A stretch of DNA of 64,000 nt from NCBI RefSeq assembly GCF_016107305.1, contig NZ_RCVR01000025.1, positions 1 through 64,000 of the forward strand. The letters are read 5' to 3'. The notes below the pieces were generated by a model. The model was given only the letters and a program-made list of their open reading frames with translations, had not been told where the DNA came from and made no database searches. Within the stretch, counting starts at the first letter, position 1. Each line of letters opens with the position of its first letter. The translations under genes were made by a program, and so were the position numbers. The DNA is from Roseomonas sp. KE2513 (lineage in GTDB: Bacteria; Pseudomonadota; Alphaproteobacteria; Acetobacterales; Acetobacteraceae). Shown here in pieces: positions 45,822-53,544 of this stretch.

Positions 45822-47008
45822 AACGCCATCTCCCCGCCGTCGGCCGGCGCGGGTTCCTCCTCGGGCTGAGCGCGGGCGCGATGCTCGGCAGCTCGCGGGT
45901 GGCTTTCGGGGCGGGACCCGAGGGCGATTCGCGCTTCGTGGTCGTCCTGCTGCGCGGGGCGTTGGACGGGCTATCCGCCGTGCAGCCTTATGGCGACCCG
46001 GCCATGGCCGAACTCCGCGGCCCCCTCGCCCTGCCTCAGCCAGGCGAAGAGGGAGGGCTGCTCGACCTCGGCGGCTTCTTCGGGCTGCACCCGCGGCTGG
46101 CGAAGCTTCACGCCATGTTCACGGCCAACCAAGCGATCGCGCTGCACGCCGTCTGCGGGCCGACCCGCTCGCGCAGCCATTTCATCGCCCAGGACATGCT
46201 CGAGATCGGCGCCGAGGAGCGACTCGCCTCGGGCTGGCTCAACCGCGCGCTCGCGGGGCTGCCAGGGCATGAGGAGGGCGCGAACCGCGCCGCCTTCGCC
46301 ATCGGCACCGACCTGCCACTGATCATGCGGGGGGCGGAGCCGGTGGGCATGTACGCCCCCTCCCGCCCCGACCGGCCGGCGCCAGACCTCTACGCGAAGC
46401 TGATGGAGATCAACCACGCCGACCCGCTGACCGGCCCCGCGATCGAGGAAGGGCTGCGGGCGCGCGGCTTCACCGCCGGAGTCGTTCCGCCCGCCGAGCA
46501 GCGCGGCGGCTTCGTCGAGCTGGCCGCTGCGGCGGGGCGTCTGATGACGGCCCCGGGCGGACCGCGCGTGGCTGCACTGGAGATCTCGGGCTGGGACACG
46601 CATTCCGGGCAGAACGGGCGCCTCCGCGGCGTGTTGGGACAGCTCGACGACGGGTTGGACGCGCTGCGCGAGCACCTGGGCGCGGCCTGGGCGCGGACGG
46701 CGGTGCTGGTGCTGACAGAATTCGGCCGAACCGCGCGGGTGAACGGCAATGCCGGCACCGACCATGGCACCGGCAGCGCCGCCTTCCTGCTGGGCGGCGC
46801 GGTCGCGGGTGGACAGGTGGTGGCGGATTGGCCAGGTCTTGGCGCGGGACGCCTCTACGAGAACCGGGACCTCATGCCGACGCTGGACCTGCGGTCGGTG
46901 ACCAAAGCCCTGCTGCGGGGGCATCTCGGCCTCTCGCCCTCCGCCGTCGATGCGGCCTTCCCAGGCAGCGGTGCCATCGGGGAGAAGACCGGGCTTCTCA
47001 GGGCCTGA
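45818..47008 (+). CDS. DUF1501 domain-containing protein, Tat-exported
   Basis: A 396-residue protein with a twin-arginine signal (GRRGFLLGLSAGAMLG, about residues 9-24). The mature part is of the DUF1501/alkaline-phosphatase-like superfamily: VVLLRGALDGLSA, the GPTRSRSHF region, SGWDTHSGQ and LTEFGRTARVN followed by GTDHGTGSA, which supply likely metal ligands (Asp-Thr-His, Asp-His). It is co-translated with the DUF1800 protein. The role is unknown; export to the periplasm is inferred from the signal. Confidence 0.88.
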   Translation: MKRHLPAVGRRGFLLGLSAGAMLGSSRVAFGAGPEGDSRFVVVLLRGALDGLSAVQPYGDPAMAELRGPLALPQPGEEGGLLDLGGFFGLHPRLAKLHAMFTANQAIALHAVCGPTRSRSHFIAQDMLEIGAEERLASGWLNRALAGLPGHEEGANRAAFAIGTDLPLIMRGAEPVGMYAPSRPDRPAPDLYAKLMEINHADPLTGPAIEEGLRARGFTAGVVPPAEQRGGFVELAAAAGRLMTAPGGPRVAALEISGWDTHSGQNGRLRGVLGQLDDGLDALREHLGAAWARTAVLVLTEFGRTARVNGNAGTDHGTGSAAFLLGGAVAGGQVVADWPGLGAGRLYENRDLMPTLDLRSVTKALLRGHLGLSPSAVDAAFPGSGAIGEKTGLLRA

Positions 47009-47031
47009 CCGGGGAAGGCCGGAAGGGGCGC

Positions 47032-47448
47032 TCAGTCGTCCCGGTGCACCCGCTCCATGCGCTCGTGGCGCTCCTGGGCTTCGATCGATAGGGTGGCGAT
47101 CGGTCGGGCCTCGAGGCGACGGAGCCCGATCGGCTCGCCCGTCTCCTCGCAGTAGCCGTAGGTGCCATTGTCCACGCGCTCGAGCGCCTGGTCGATCTTG
47201 CTGACCAGCTTGCGGGCGCGGTCGCGGGTGCGAAGTTCGAGGGCGCGGTCGGTCTCGACGCTCGCGCGATCGGTCAGGTCTGCCTCGACGATCCCGCCCT
47301 GGCCCATGGAGGAGAGGGTCTCGCCCGCCTCCCTCAACAGCTCCTGCCGCCAGAGAAGCAGCTTCTGGCGGAAATAGGCGAGCTGCCGCGGGTTCATGAA
47401 GTCCTCGTCGTCCGAGGGCCTGTAATCCGGCGGCAGGGTGATGAGCAT
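47032..47448 (-). CDS. dksA: RNA polymerase-binding transcription factor DksA
   Basis: A 138-residue DksA/TraR-family protein that binds the RNA polymerase secondary channel and works with ppGpp. The coiled-coil tip motif is present (DLTDRAS, D57-S63) and the globular part reads YGYCEETGEPIGLRRL. Only one cysteine (C100) remains of the four zinc ligands seen in E. coli DksA, a pattern common in alphaproteobacteria. Start 47448 (MLITLPPDYRPS) is preferred to ATG 47457. It follows fliX on the same strand after 147 bp. Confidence 0.9.
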   Translation of the reverse strand: MLITLPPDYRPSDDEDFMNPRQLAYFRQKLLLWRQELLREAGETLSSMGQGGIVEADLTDRASVETDRALELRTRDRARKLVSKIDQALERVDNGTYGYCEETGEPIGLRRLEARPIATLSIEAQERHERMERVHRDD

Positions 47449-47595
47449 GGCTTGCATCCTGATGGCCTGGCTCCGAGCCAGCCGGTCACCCGGCCAGTCA
47501 GGCAGCCGCGTATAGCGACGAGGATGTGCGCAGAACAAGAGGGGTGACCAGCCAAAGGCCTGAAACCGATTGGCTTTCACAACATTGACATCAGT

Positions 47596-48069
47596 TTACC
47601 CGCTTTGCGCAGCACCCTCCGACCGTAGGGAGGAGGAGCTTCCGTCCTGGCGGGCGAGGCGTAGCCCGTGGCGCGCAGCCTCGATTCGTGCGCGGAGCGC
47701 GATGCCGGCGAGTGCCTCCGCCAGCACCGGATCGGGCGGCACCTCCTCCTCGGCCTGGCTGGCCAGCCGCTCGAGCGCGGCCGGGTTTGCCTCCCCCGAG
47801 AGCATGGCCGCCTGAAGGGCTGAAAGGTCGCGCAGCATCTCCTGTGCCCGGGCGGCGCCACGGCGGTTGCGGGCGGTGGCGTCGTCCACCTCCTGTAAGG
47901 CCATCAGGCCAAGGGGTGCGAGCTCCTCCGCCGCCGCACTGCCGACGGCCTCCCGGGCCGACTCGGGCAGGCGGAAGCCGCCCACCCGGGTGCCGCGCGC
48001 CGCGCCGGCCCGCCCCGCCGCCAGGGCGCCGCCAAGTCCCGGGACCATCCCTGTCACTGTGCCCACCAT
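47596..48069 (-). CDS. fliX: flagellar assembly regulator FliX
   Basis: A 157-residue protein. The C-terminal half carries the FliX pattern (LMALQEVDDATARNRRGAARAQ, positions about 60-81; LSALQAAMLSGE; LAGIALRARIEAARHG). In Caulobacter FliX regulates the sigma-54 activator FlbD and links assembly of the early flagellum to later gene expression. A perfect AGGAGG five bases before the ATG fixes the start. It is divergent from flgI, the same arrangement as in Caulobacter. The N-terminus is Gly/Ala-rich and less conserved. Confidence 0.85.
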   Translation of the reverse strand: MVGTVTGMVPGLGGALAAGRAGAARGTRVGGFRLPESAREAVGSAAAEELAPLGLMALQEVDDATARNRRGAARAQEMLRDLSALQAAMLSGEANPAALERLASQAEEEVPPDPVLAEALAGIALRARIEAARHGLRLARQDGSSSSLRSEGAAQSG

Positions 48070-48184
48070 CCCATCCTCCTGCCCACGCCGCCCCGGCTCG
48101 CGCCCGGTGTCCGATCCTGCCGGGCGCGGTGGTGAAAAGCACCCTCCTCCCGGCACTTCCTGCCGCCATCCCCCGCCATCTCCC

Positions 48185-48199
48185 CGGCACAGCGGTTGC
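48185..48199 (+). promoter_or_regulatory. sigma-54-type promoter of flgI
   Basis: CGGCACA-N4-TTGC matches the sigma-54 consensus TGGCACG-N4-TTGC with the essential GG (-24) and GC (-12) at exact spacing. Transcription would start near 48211, 85 nt before the flgI ATG. A second palindrome, CGGTT-N4-AACCG (48265-48278), lies in the leader. FlbD-dependent control is an inference from the adjacent fliX. Confidence 0.6.
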
Positions 48200-48295
48200 G
48201 CTGCTGTTCCGTCAAAGAGACCGCGCCAAGACGGCGCCTGGCTGGAGGTCACCTTGCACACAACCGGTTTCCGAACCGCGAAGGAGGAGTCCAAG

Positions 48296-49417
48296 ATGGG
48301 GCGTGTGGCGGGGGCTGTTCTCCTCCTCGCCGCCCTCCTTTTCGGTGGAGTGCTTCTCGCCAGCGGGCCGGCGGCGGCGCAGGTGCGGATCAAGGACATC
48401 GCGGACATCGAGGGTGTCCGTGACAATCAAATTGTCGGCTACGGCCTCGTGGTGGGCCTGCCCGGCACCGGGGACCGGCTGCGGACCGCCATCTTTACCC
48501 GCCAGTCCCTGGTCGGGATGCTCGAGCGGCTCGGCGTCAACACGCGGGACCAGGAGGCGCGGCTCGATACGCGCAACGTGGCGGCCGTGATGGTGACGGC
48601 GAACCTGCCGCCATTCGCGCGGCCGGGCAGCCGGCTCGACATCGCCGTATCCTCCCTCGGCGACGCCTCCAACCTCACGGGCGGCACGCTGCTGGTCACG
48701 CCGCTGCTCGGCGCGGACGGCGAGGTCTATGCTGTCGCACAGGGCGCGGTCGCCACGGGCGCCATTGCGGCGCGGGGCAGCGCGGCCTCCGTTCAGCGAG
48801 GCGTACCGACCTCCGCCCGGATCAGCAGCGGCGCGGTGGTGGAGCGCGAGGTGCCCTTCGAGCTCGCCGGGCGCGACCGCATCCGCCTCTCGCTGCGCAA
48901 CCCCGACCTCACCACGGCTCAGCGCGTAGCGGCCGCCATCAACCGCGCGATCGGCAACGGTAACGCGACGGCGACCGACCCGCGCACGATCGTGCTGCTC
49001 ACCGGCGGCCGCGACGTCACGCGCCTGCTGACCGACATCGAGCAGCTGCGGGTGGAGCCCGACATGGCCGCCCGCGTGATCATCGAGGAGGCCTCGGGCA
49101 CGATCGTCATGGGCGCGAATGTGCGCGTCTCCACCGTCGCGATCGCCCAAGGCAACCTGACCATCCGCGTGACCGAGACGCCGCAGGTGAGCCAGCCGGG
49201 CCCGCTCTCGAACGGCGAGACGGTGGTGGTGCCGCGCACCAACATCCAGGTGGACGACCAGCGCGACCGGCGCCTCGGCATCCTGCCCCGCTCGGTCACG
49301 CTCGAGGACCTCGTGCGCGGACTCAACTCCCTCGGCGTCGGCCCGCGCGACATGATCACGATCCTGCAATCTATCAAGGCGGCCGGCGCATTGCAGGCCG
49401 AGCTGGAGGTGCGCTGA
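48296..49417 (+). CDS. flgI: flagellar basal body P-ring protein FlgI
   Basis: A 373-residue periplasmic protein that forms the P ring around the rod. A Sec signal peptide (about residues 1-28, ending PAAAQ) is followed by the family start VRIKDIADIEGVRDNQIVGYG (positions about 30-50). The C-terminal LEDLVRGLNSLGVGPRDMITILQSIKAAGAL region (about 335-365) is intact. AAGGAGG 8 bp before the ATG supports the start. It is overlapped by the flgJ-like gene (TGATG). Confidence 0.96.
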   Translation: MGRVAGAVLLLAALLFGGVLLASGPAAAQVRIKDIADIEGVRDNQIVGYGLVVGLPGTGDRLRTAIFTRQSLVGMLERLGVNTRDQEARLDTRNVAAVMVTANLPPFARPGSRLDIAVSSLGDASNLTGGTLLVTPLLGADGEVYAVAQGAVATGAIAARGSAASVQRGVPTSARISSGAVVEREVPFELAGRDRIRLSLRNPDLTTAQRVAAAINRAIGNGNATATDPRTIVLLTGGRDVTRLLTDIEQLRVEPDMAARVIIEEASGTIVMGANVRVSTVAIAQGNLTIRVTETPQVSQPGPLSNGETVVVPRTNIQVDDQRDRRLGILPRSVTLEDLVRGLNSLGVGPRDMITILQSIKAAGALQAELEVR

Positions 49418-49782
49418 TGAACGCCCTTTCCCCCACCGACGGCTCCGCCATCGCCCGCACCGCGCGGCGCTTCGAAGCCCAGGCGCTCGGCGCCCTTCTG
49501 AAGCCCGTCTACGGCGAGGCGCCGAAGGGCCTGCTCTCCGGCCGCGCGGCGGAGGAGCAGTGGCGGCCCATGCTCATCGAGCAGCACGCCAAGGCCTGGG
49601 CCGAGCGCGGCGGGGTCGGCATCGCGAGCGCGGTGCATGCCGAGATGCTGCGGATGCAGGCCGCCGCCCAGTCAGGCCAGGCCTCGGCCGAGGCACCCGC
49701 AGGCGGCGAGCGCAGCGCCCTCACCTCCATCTCCGCCGCACCCGCGCTACCGACGACACCTCAGGAAGGAGCCCGCCCGTGA
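49417..49782 (+). CDS. flagellar rod-binding protein (FlgJ N-terminal domain type)
   Basis: A 121-residue protein containing only the rod-binding domain: RRFEAQALGALLKPV, then EEQWRPMLIEQHAKAWAERGGVGIA (about 47-71). The muramidase domain found in gammaproteobacterial FlgJ is absent, as is normal in alphaproteobacteria, where a separate enzyme opens peptidoglycan. The C-terminal third is a low-complexity Ala/Pro/Ser tail. It overlaps flgI by 1 bp and the next gene by 4 bp (GTGA). Confidence 0.85.
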   Translation: MNALSPTDGSAIARTARRFEAQALGALLKPVYGEAPKGLLSGRAAEEQWRPMLIEQHAKAWAERGGVGIASAVHAEMLRMQAAAQSGQASAEAPAGGERSALTSISAAPALPTTPQEGARP

Positions 49783-50210
49783 ACCAGAGCCCCACGAACC
49801 ACGCGCCGATGATCCAGGCGCTGCTCAACGCCGGCGTGCGCCTGACGGAGGCGCTGCGCGAGGAGAACGAGGCGCTTGCGCGGCTTGACCTCTCGCGCGC
49901 GGCGACGCTCGCCACCACGAAGCTGCAGGCCTCCGACGCCTTCGCGGCCGCCTTTGGCGCGGCGATGAAGACGGGCGGCAAGGCGCAGGGCGAGCTGCGC
50001 TACGCCGCCGAGCGCCTGGCCGCGCGACTGCGCGACCTCTCGGACGAGAACCGCCGGCTGCTCGAGCGCGCGATCGGGCTGCAGTCCCGCGTGATCGAGA
50101 CGATCGCCGGCGCGGCGATTCCCGCCAGCCGGCCGACGACCTACGGCGGGATGGGCCAGCGCGCGATGGCGCGCCAGACGCCCGCGCTGGCGCTCGCCGC
50201 GCGCGCCTGA
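49779..50210 (+). CDS. FlgN/FlbY-like flagellar protein
   Basis: A 143-residue helical protein with a GTG start and AAGGA 9 bp upstream. It has long amphipathic helices (LLNAGVRLTEALREENEALARLDL, about 15-38; LRDLSDENRRLLERAIGLQSRV, about 84-105) like the FlgN chaperone family and Caulobacter FlbY. FlgN-type chaperones hold hook-filament junction proteins before export. The assignment rests on helix pattern and the flgI-flgJ context. It ends the rightward flagellar run. Confidence 0.68.
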   Translation: MNQSPTNHAPMIQALLNAGVRLTEALREENEALARLDLSRAATLATTKLQASDAFAAAFGAAMKTGGKAQGELRYAAERLAARLRDLSDENRRLLERAIGLQSRVIETIAGAAIPASRPTTYGGMGQRAMARQTPALALAARA

Positions 50211-50283
50211 ACAGCCTGCACGGCGGCGCGGCGCGTGATGCGCCCTGGCGCGGCGAGGCCTGCTGGGGCATAGCTCGTGGTGG

Positions 50284-51081
50284 ATGGACGCCATGGCCGA
50301 GGACTGCACGACCGAGGAAAGCTGGCCCTCGCTCCTCGCCAGGAAGGCGGGAGCTTCGGACGGCACGCGGCCGTCGCGCCTCTTCGATCCCGTGCTCGGC
50401 GGTGGGGCGGGTGGCGATGGGTGCCTCGTCATCGGCCGGCTGGCGCAGACGCTGGACGGCCGTATCGCGACCGCCTGCGGTTCCAGCCAGTGGATCGGCG
50501 GACGCGGCGACATCCTGCATACGCACCGCCTCCGCGCGCTCTGCGACGCCGTCATCGTCGGCGCCGGCACTGTCGAGCAGGACGATCCGCGGCTGACGAC
50601 GCGGGAGGTGGAGGGAGCGAATCCCGTGCGCGTGGTGCTGGACCCTGCCCGCCGCCTGCCGGATGACAGGCGCGTGTTCCAGGACGGGGCCGCACCGACG
50701 CTGCTCGCTTGCCGAGAGGACGCTCCCGGCGCGGACCGTCATGGCCAAGCAGAGGTGCTGCGCCTGCCGCGCGGCGGAGCGGGACTCGACCTTGAGGCGC
50801 TGCTGCGGGCACTCCGTGCGCGCGGCCTATCGCGCGTCTTCGTGGAGGGCGGTGGCGTCACGGTCTCGCACTTCCTCTCGGCGGGCCTGCTCGACCGGCT
50901 CCACGTGACCGTGGCGCCGGTCATTCTCGGCTCCGGCCGCGCGGCCTTCACCCTGCCGGAAGCGACGCGGATCGCGGACGGGCTGCGCTTCACCTGGACC
51001 CCCTTTCCGCTGGAGGGCGGCGACATCCTTCTCGACATTCCCCTCGCCCGGGTCCGCCCGCGCGTCTGCGGCGGCGCATGA
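50284..51081 (+). CDS. RibD-type pyrimidine/pterin reductase domain protein
   Basis: A 265-residue protein of the RibD C-terminal/dihydrofolate-reductase-like fold. Signatures are RLAQTLDGRIA, SQWIGG, HRLRALCDAVIVGAGTV, DDPRLTTR, PVRVVLDPARRLP and VFVEGGG. It has no deaminase domain, so it is not complete RibD. It opens a six-gene operon; its stop overlaps the next start (ATGA). Enzymes of this fold reduce ribosylamino-pyrimidines or pterins with NADPH, and here the substrate is probably made by the pathway encoded next to it. No riboflavin genes are nearby. Confidence 0.83.
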   Translation: MDAMAEDCTTEESWPSLLARKAGASDGTRPSRLFDPVLGGGAGGDGCLVIGRLAQTLDGRIATACGSSQWIGGRGDILHTHRLRALCDAVIVGAGTVEQDDPRLTTREVEGANPVRVVLDPARRLPDDRRVFQDGAAPTLLACREDAPGADRHGQAEVLRLPRGGAGLDLEALLRALRARGLSRVFVEGGGVTVSHFLSAGLLDRLHVTVAPVILGSGRAAFTLPEATRIADGLRFTWTPFPLEGGDILLDIPLARVRPRVCGGA

Positions 51082-52070
51082 ACGGCGCACTGACCGCCAC
51101 CGCCTTCTGGACGACAGGTCCCGGGCAAGGCGCAATCCACGGTGAGACGCTGCGCGTGCCCGGCCCCGGCGAGGTGCTGGTGCGGACCATGGCCAGCGGC
51201 ATCAGCCGCGGGACGGAGCGACTCGTCTTCCATGGCGGCGTTCCCGAGAGCGAGTGGGCGAGGATGCGTGCGCCCCTGCAGTCCGGCGACTTCCCCTTTC
51301 CTGTGAAGTACGGCTACGCCGCCGTCGGTGTCGTGGAGGACGGGCCAGAGGATTGGTTGGGCGCGCGCGTCTTCTGCCTGCACCCGCACCAGGACCGCTT
51401 CGTCGCCCCGCTCTCCCTCTGCGCGCGCGTGCCGGACAACGTGCCGGAGTGGCGCGCCGTGCTGGCCGCGAACATGGAGACGGCGCTGAACGTGGCCTGG
51501 GATGCGCAGCCCATGGCCGGGGAGCGCGCGCTGGTGGTCGGCGCGGGCGTGGTCGGGCTGCTTTGCGCCTGGCTCATCTCGCGCTTCCCGGCGGTGGAGT
51601 TGGTGGTGGCCGATCCGGACCCCTCGCGCGCCGCCGTGGCGAAGGCGCTCGGCCTACGCCTCGTCGCGCCCGCGGAGGCGCCGGGCGGGCGGGACCTGAT
51701 CGTGCACGCGAGCGGCAACCCTGAGGGGCTTCGCACCGCCATCCGCTGCGCCGGCTTCGAGGCGCGGATTATCGAGGCCTCCTGGTTCGGCGACAAGGAA
51801 TGCGCGCTGCCGCTCGGCGGAACCTTCCATGCCGGGCGGGTGAGCATCCGCTCCAGCCAGGTCGGACAGGTGGCGGGGCCGATGCGCGGTCGGCGCACCC
51901 ACGCCGAGCGGCTGGCCCTCGCTCTCCGCCTGCTCTCCGATCCCGCGCTGGATGCGCTCTGCGGCCCGATGGTCGCCTTCCGCGAGCTACCGCGCGCGAT
52001 GGCGGGGCTGCTGGGCGACGCGGCCGAAGGAGGGGCTGCGCCGCTGCTGCCCGTCGTCACCTATGAATGA
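51078..52070 (+). CDS. MDR-superfamily dehydrogenase, BchC-like, no catalytic zinc cysteine
   Basis: A 330-residue medium-chain dehydrogenase/reductase. The N-terminal segment SGISRGTERLVFHGGVP lacks the Cys of the classical GxCGTD zinc site and resembles the BchC type (SGISxGTE). The cofactor fold is clear (ALVVGAGVVGLLCAWL). The C-terminus ends FRELPRAMAGLL. Activity on an alcohol of a ring compound is plausible by analogy with BchC but not shown. It overlaps the previous gene by 4 bp and is 7 bp from the next. Confidence 0.8.
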   Translation: MNGALTATAFWTTGPGQGAIHGETLRVPGPGEVLVRTMASGISRGTERLVFHGGVPESEWARMRAPLQSGDFPFPVKYGYAAVGVVEDGPEDWLGARVFCLHPHQDRFVAPLSLCARVPDNVPEWRAVLAANMETALNVAWDAQPMAGERALVVGAGVVGLLCAWLISRFPAVELVVADPDPSRAAVAKALGLRLVAPAEAPGGRDLIVHASGNPEGLRTAIRCAGFEARIIEASWFGDKECALPLGGTFHAGRVSIRSSQVGQVAGPMRGRRTHAERLALALRLLSDPALDALCGPMVAFRELPRAMAGLLGDAAEGGAAPLLPVVTYE

Positions 52071-52077
52071 GAAGAGC

Positions 52078-52494
52078 ATGTACAGCCTGACCGTCGCCGA
52101 CCATGTCATGGTCGCCCATTCCTTCCGCGGCGAGGGCTTCGGCCCCGCCCAGCGCGTGCACGGCGCGACCTTCGTGGTGGAAGCCGAGTTCCGAGCCCCG
52201 CGGCTGGATGATGCCAACCTCCTGGTGGACATCGTCGCCGCGCGGGTGGAACTGCGCCGGATCCTGGACAGCTTCGACTACAACAATCTTGACACCCTGC
52301 CTGCCTTCGCGGGCCAGAACACCACCACCGAATTCCTCTGCTTCCACATCCACGCCCTGCTCTGCGCAGCGCTGGCGGAGGGCAAGCTCGGCGAGGGCGG
52401 GCGCGCGGTGCGGGCGGTGAAGGTGCTGCTGCGCGAGAGCCCGCTCGCCTGGGCGGCCTACGAGGCCGAGGTGCCGGGAGCCTCGAAGGCATGA
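52078..52494 (+). CDS. 6-pyruvoyl-tetrahydropterin synthase-like protein with altered active site
   Basis: A 138-residue T-fold protein like QueD/PTPS. By eye-alignment to E. coli QueD, zinc histidines H14 and H28 remain but the third is A30 (HGA for HGH), the nucleophilic Cys is A24, and the catalytic Asp-His pair is D67-Y68. The pterin-anchoring Glu survives as E120 in LLRESPLAWAAY. It should therefore bind a pterin-like ring but not act as a normal synthase. An ATG at 52063 inside the preceding gene is an alternative start. Its end overlaps the glycosyltransferase start by 4 bp. Confidence 0.8.
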   Translation: MYSLTVADHVMVAHSFRGEGFGPAQRVHGATFVVEAEFRAPRLDDANLLVDIVAARVELRRILDSFDYNNLDTLPAFAGQNTTTEFLCFHIHALLCAALAEGKLGEGGRAVRAVKVLLRESPLAWAAYEAEVPGASKA

Positions 52495-53534
52495 GGCTCG
52501 TCCTCGCGGTTCCGGCACCGCTCTCCACGGTCAGCGGCGGCTATGGGTACGACCGGCGTATCATCGCGGGGCTGCGCGAGCTCGGCCACGATGTGCGAGT
52601 GGAGGAGATGCCGGGCCGCCATCCGCTGCCCGACGAGGAGGCGGAGGCCGCGGCGCGCGCAGTGATCGCCCGATTGTCATCGGACGAGGCCCTCGTGCTC
52701 GACGGGCTCGGGCTTCCGGCCTTCGCGCCACTCGCCGGAGGCGACTGGATGCGGCGCTGCCTCGGCCTGATCCACCACCCCACGGCACTGGAGGCCGGCT
52801 TTCCCGAAGCGAAGCGCGACGCTCTGCGCGAGCGGGAGCGGGCGCTTTTCCCGCAGCTCGCGCGACTCGTCACCACCTCCCGGCTCACCGCTTCCCGACT
52901 GCCTGCGGATTTCGGCGCCGAGCCCGCGCGCATCGGGATTGTCGAGCCGGGCACGGAGCCGGCCGCCCGCGCGCGCGGGTCGGGGGGAACTGGATGCGCC
53001 ATCCTCTCGGTCGCGACCATCACGCGCCGCAAGGGGCACGACGTGCTGCTGCGCGCGCTCGGCCGGCTGACGGACATCGAGTGGACGCTCACCATCGCAG
53101 GGGCACCGCGCGACCCCGGACTTCTCGACGAGCTTCGCGCCCTCGCCGATGATCTCGGCATCGGGCCGCGCGTTGCCTTCGTGGGGCAGGTGGAGGGCGA
53201 GGCGCTGGAAGCGCTCTACGACCGCGCCGACCTCTTCGCCTCCGCGAGCTGGTGGGAGGGATATGGCATGGCGGTGGCGGAGGCTCTGTCGCACGGCCTG
53301 CCGCTCGCGATCACCGAAGGTGGCGCGCTGGCCGACCTTGCCCCGCGTGACGCCGCGGTGGTCTGCGCACCCGGCGACCACAACAGCCTTTCCCGCGCCA
53401 TGCGTCGGCCCATCTACGACAAGGGCCTGCGCGAAGCGATGGCAGATGCCGCCTGGCGCGCCGGCAAGGAGCTTCCCCGCTGGGAGGACCGCGCGGCCGC
53501 CTTCGCCGCCGAGATAAAGGCAGCCGTCGCTTGA
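52491..53534 (+). CDS. GT4-family glycosyltransferase
   Basis: A 347-residue GT-B-fold retaining transferase. The N-terminal domain has the glycine-rich SGGYGYDRRIIAGL loop, and the C-terminal domain has SVATITRRKGHDVLLRAL and the EX7E element EGYGMAVAE for the sugar-nucleotide. There is no membrane segment, so it works in the cytoplasm. It lies between the PTPS-like and methyltransferase genes, which suggests glycosylation of a small product rather than cell-wall synthesis; this is inferred. It overlaps the previous gene by 4 bp. Confidence 0.85.
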   Translation: MRLVLAVPAPLSTVSGGYGYDRRIIAGLRELGHDVRVEEMPGRHPLPDEEAEAAARAVIARLSSDEALVLDGLGLPAFAPLAGGDWMRRCLGLIHHPTALEAGFPEAKRDALRERERALFPQLARLVTTSRLTASRLPADFGAEPARIGIVEPGTEPAARARGSGGTGCAILSVATITRRKGHDVLLRALGRLTDIEWTLTIAGAPRDPGLLDELRALADDLGIGPRVAFVGQVEGEALEALYDRADLFASASWWEGYGMAVAEALSHGLPLAITEGGALADLAPRDAAVVCAPGDHNSLSRAMRRPIYDKGLREAMADAAWRAGKELPRWEDRAAAFAAEIKAAVA

Positions 53535-53544
53535 GCATCCCCGC

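Noticed and set aside
48070-48426. N-terminal extension of fliX to 48426
   Set aside because: It runs through the flgI start and leader; AGGAGG before 48069 fixes the start.
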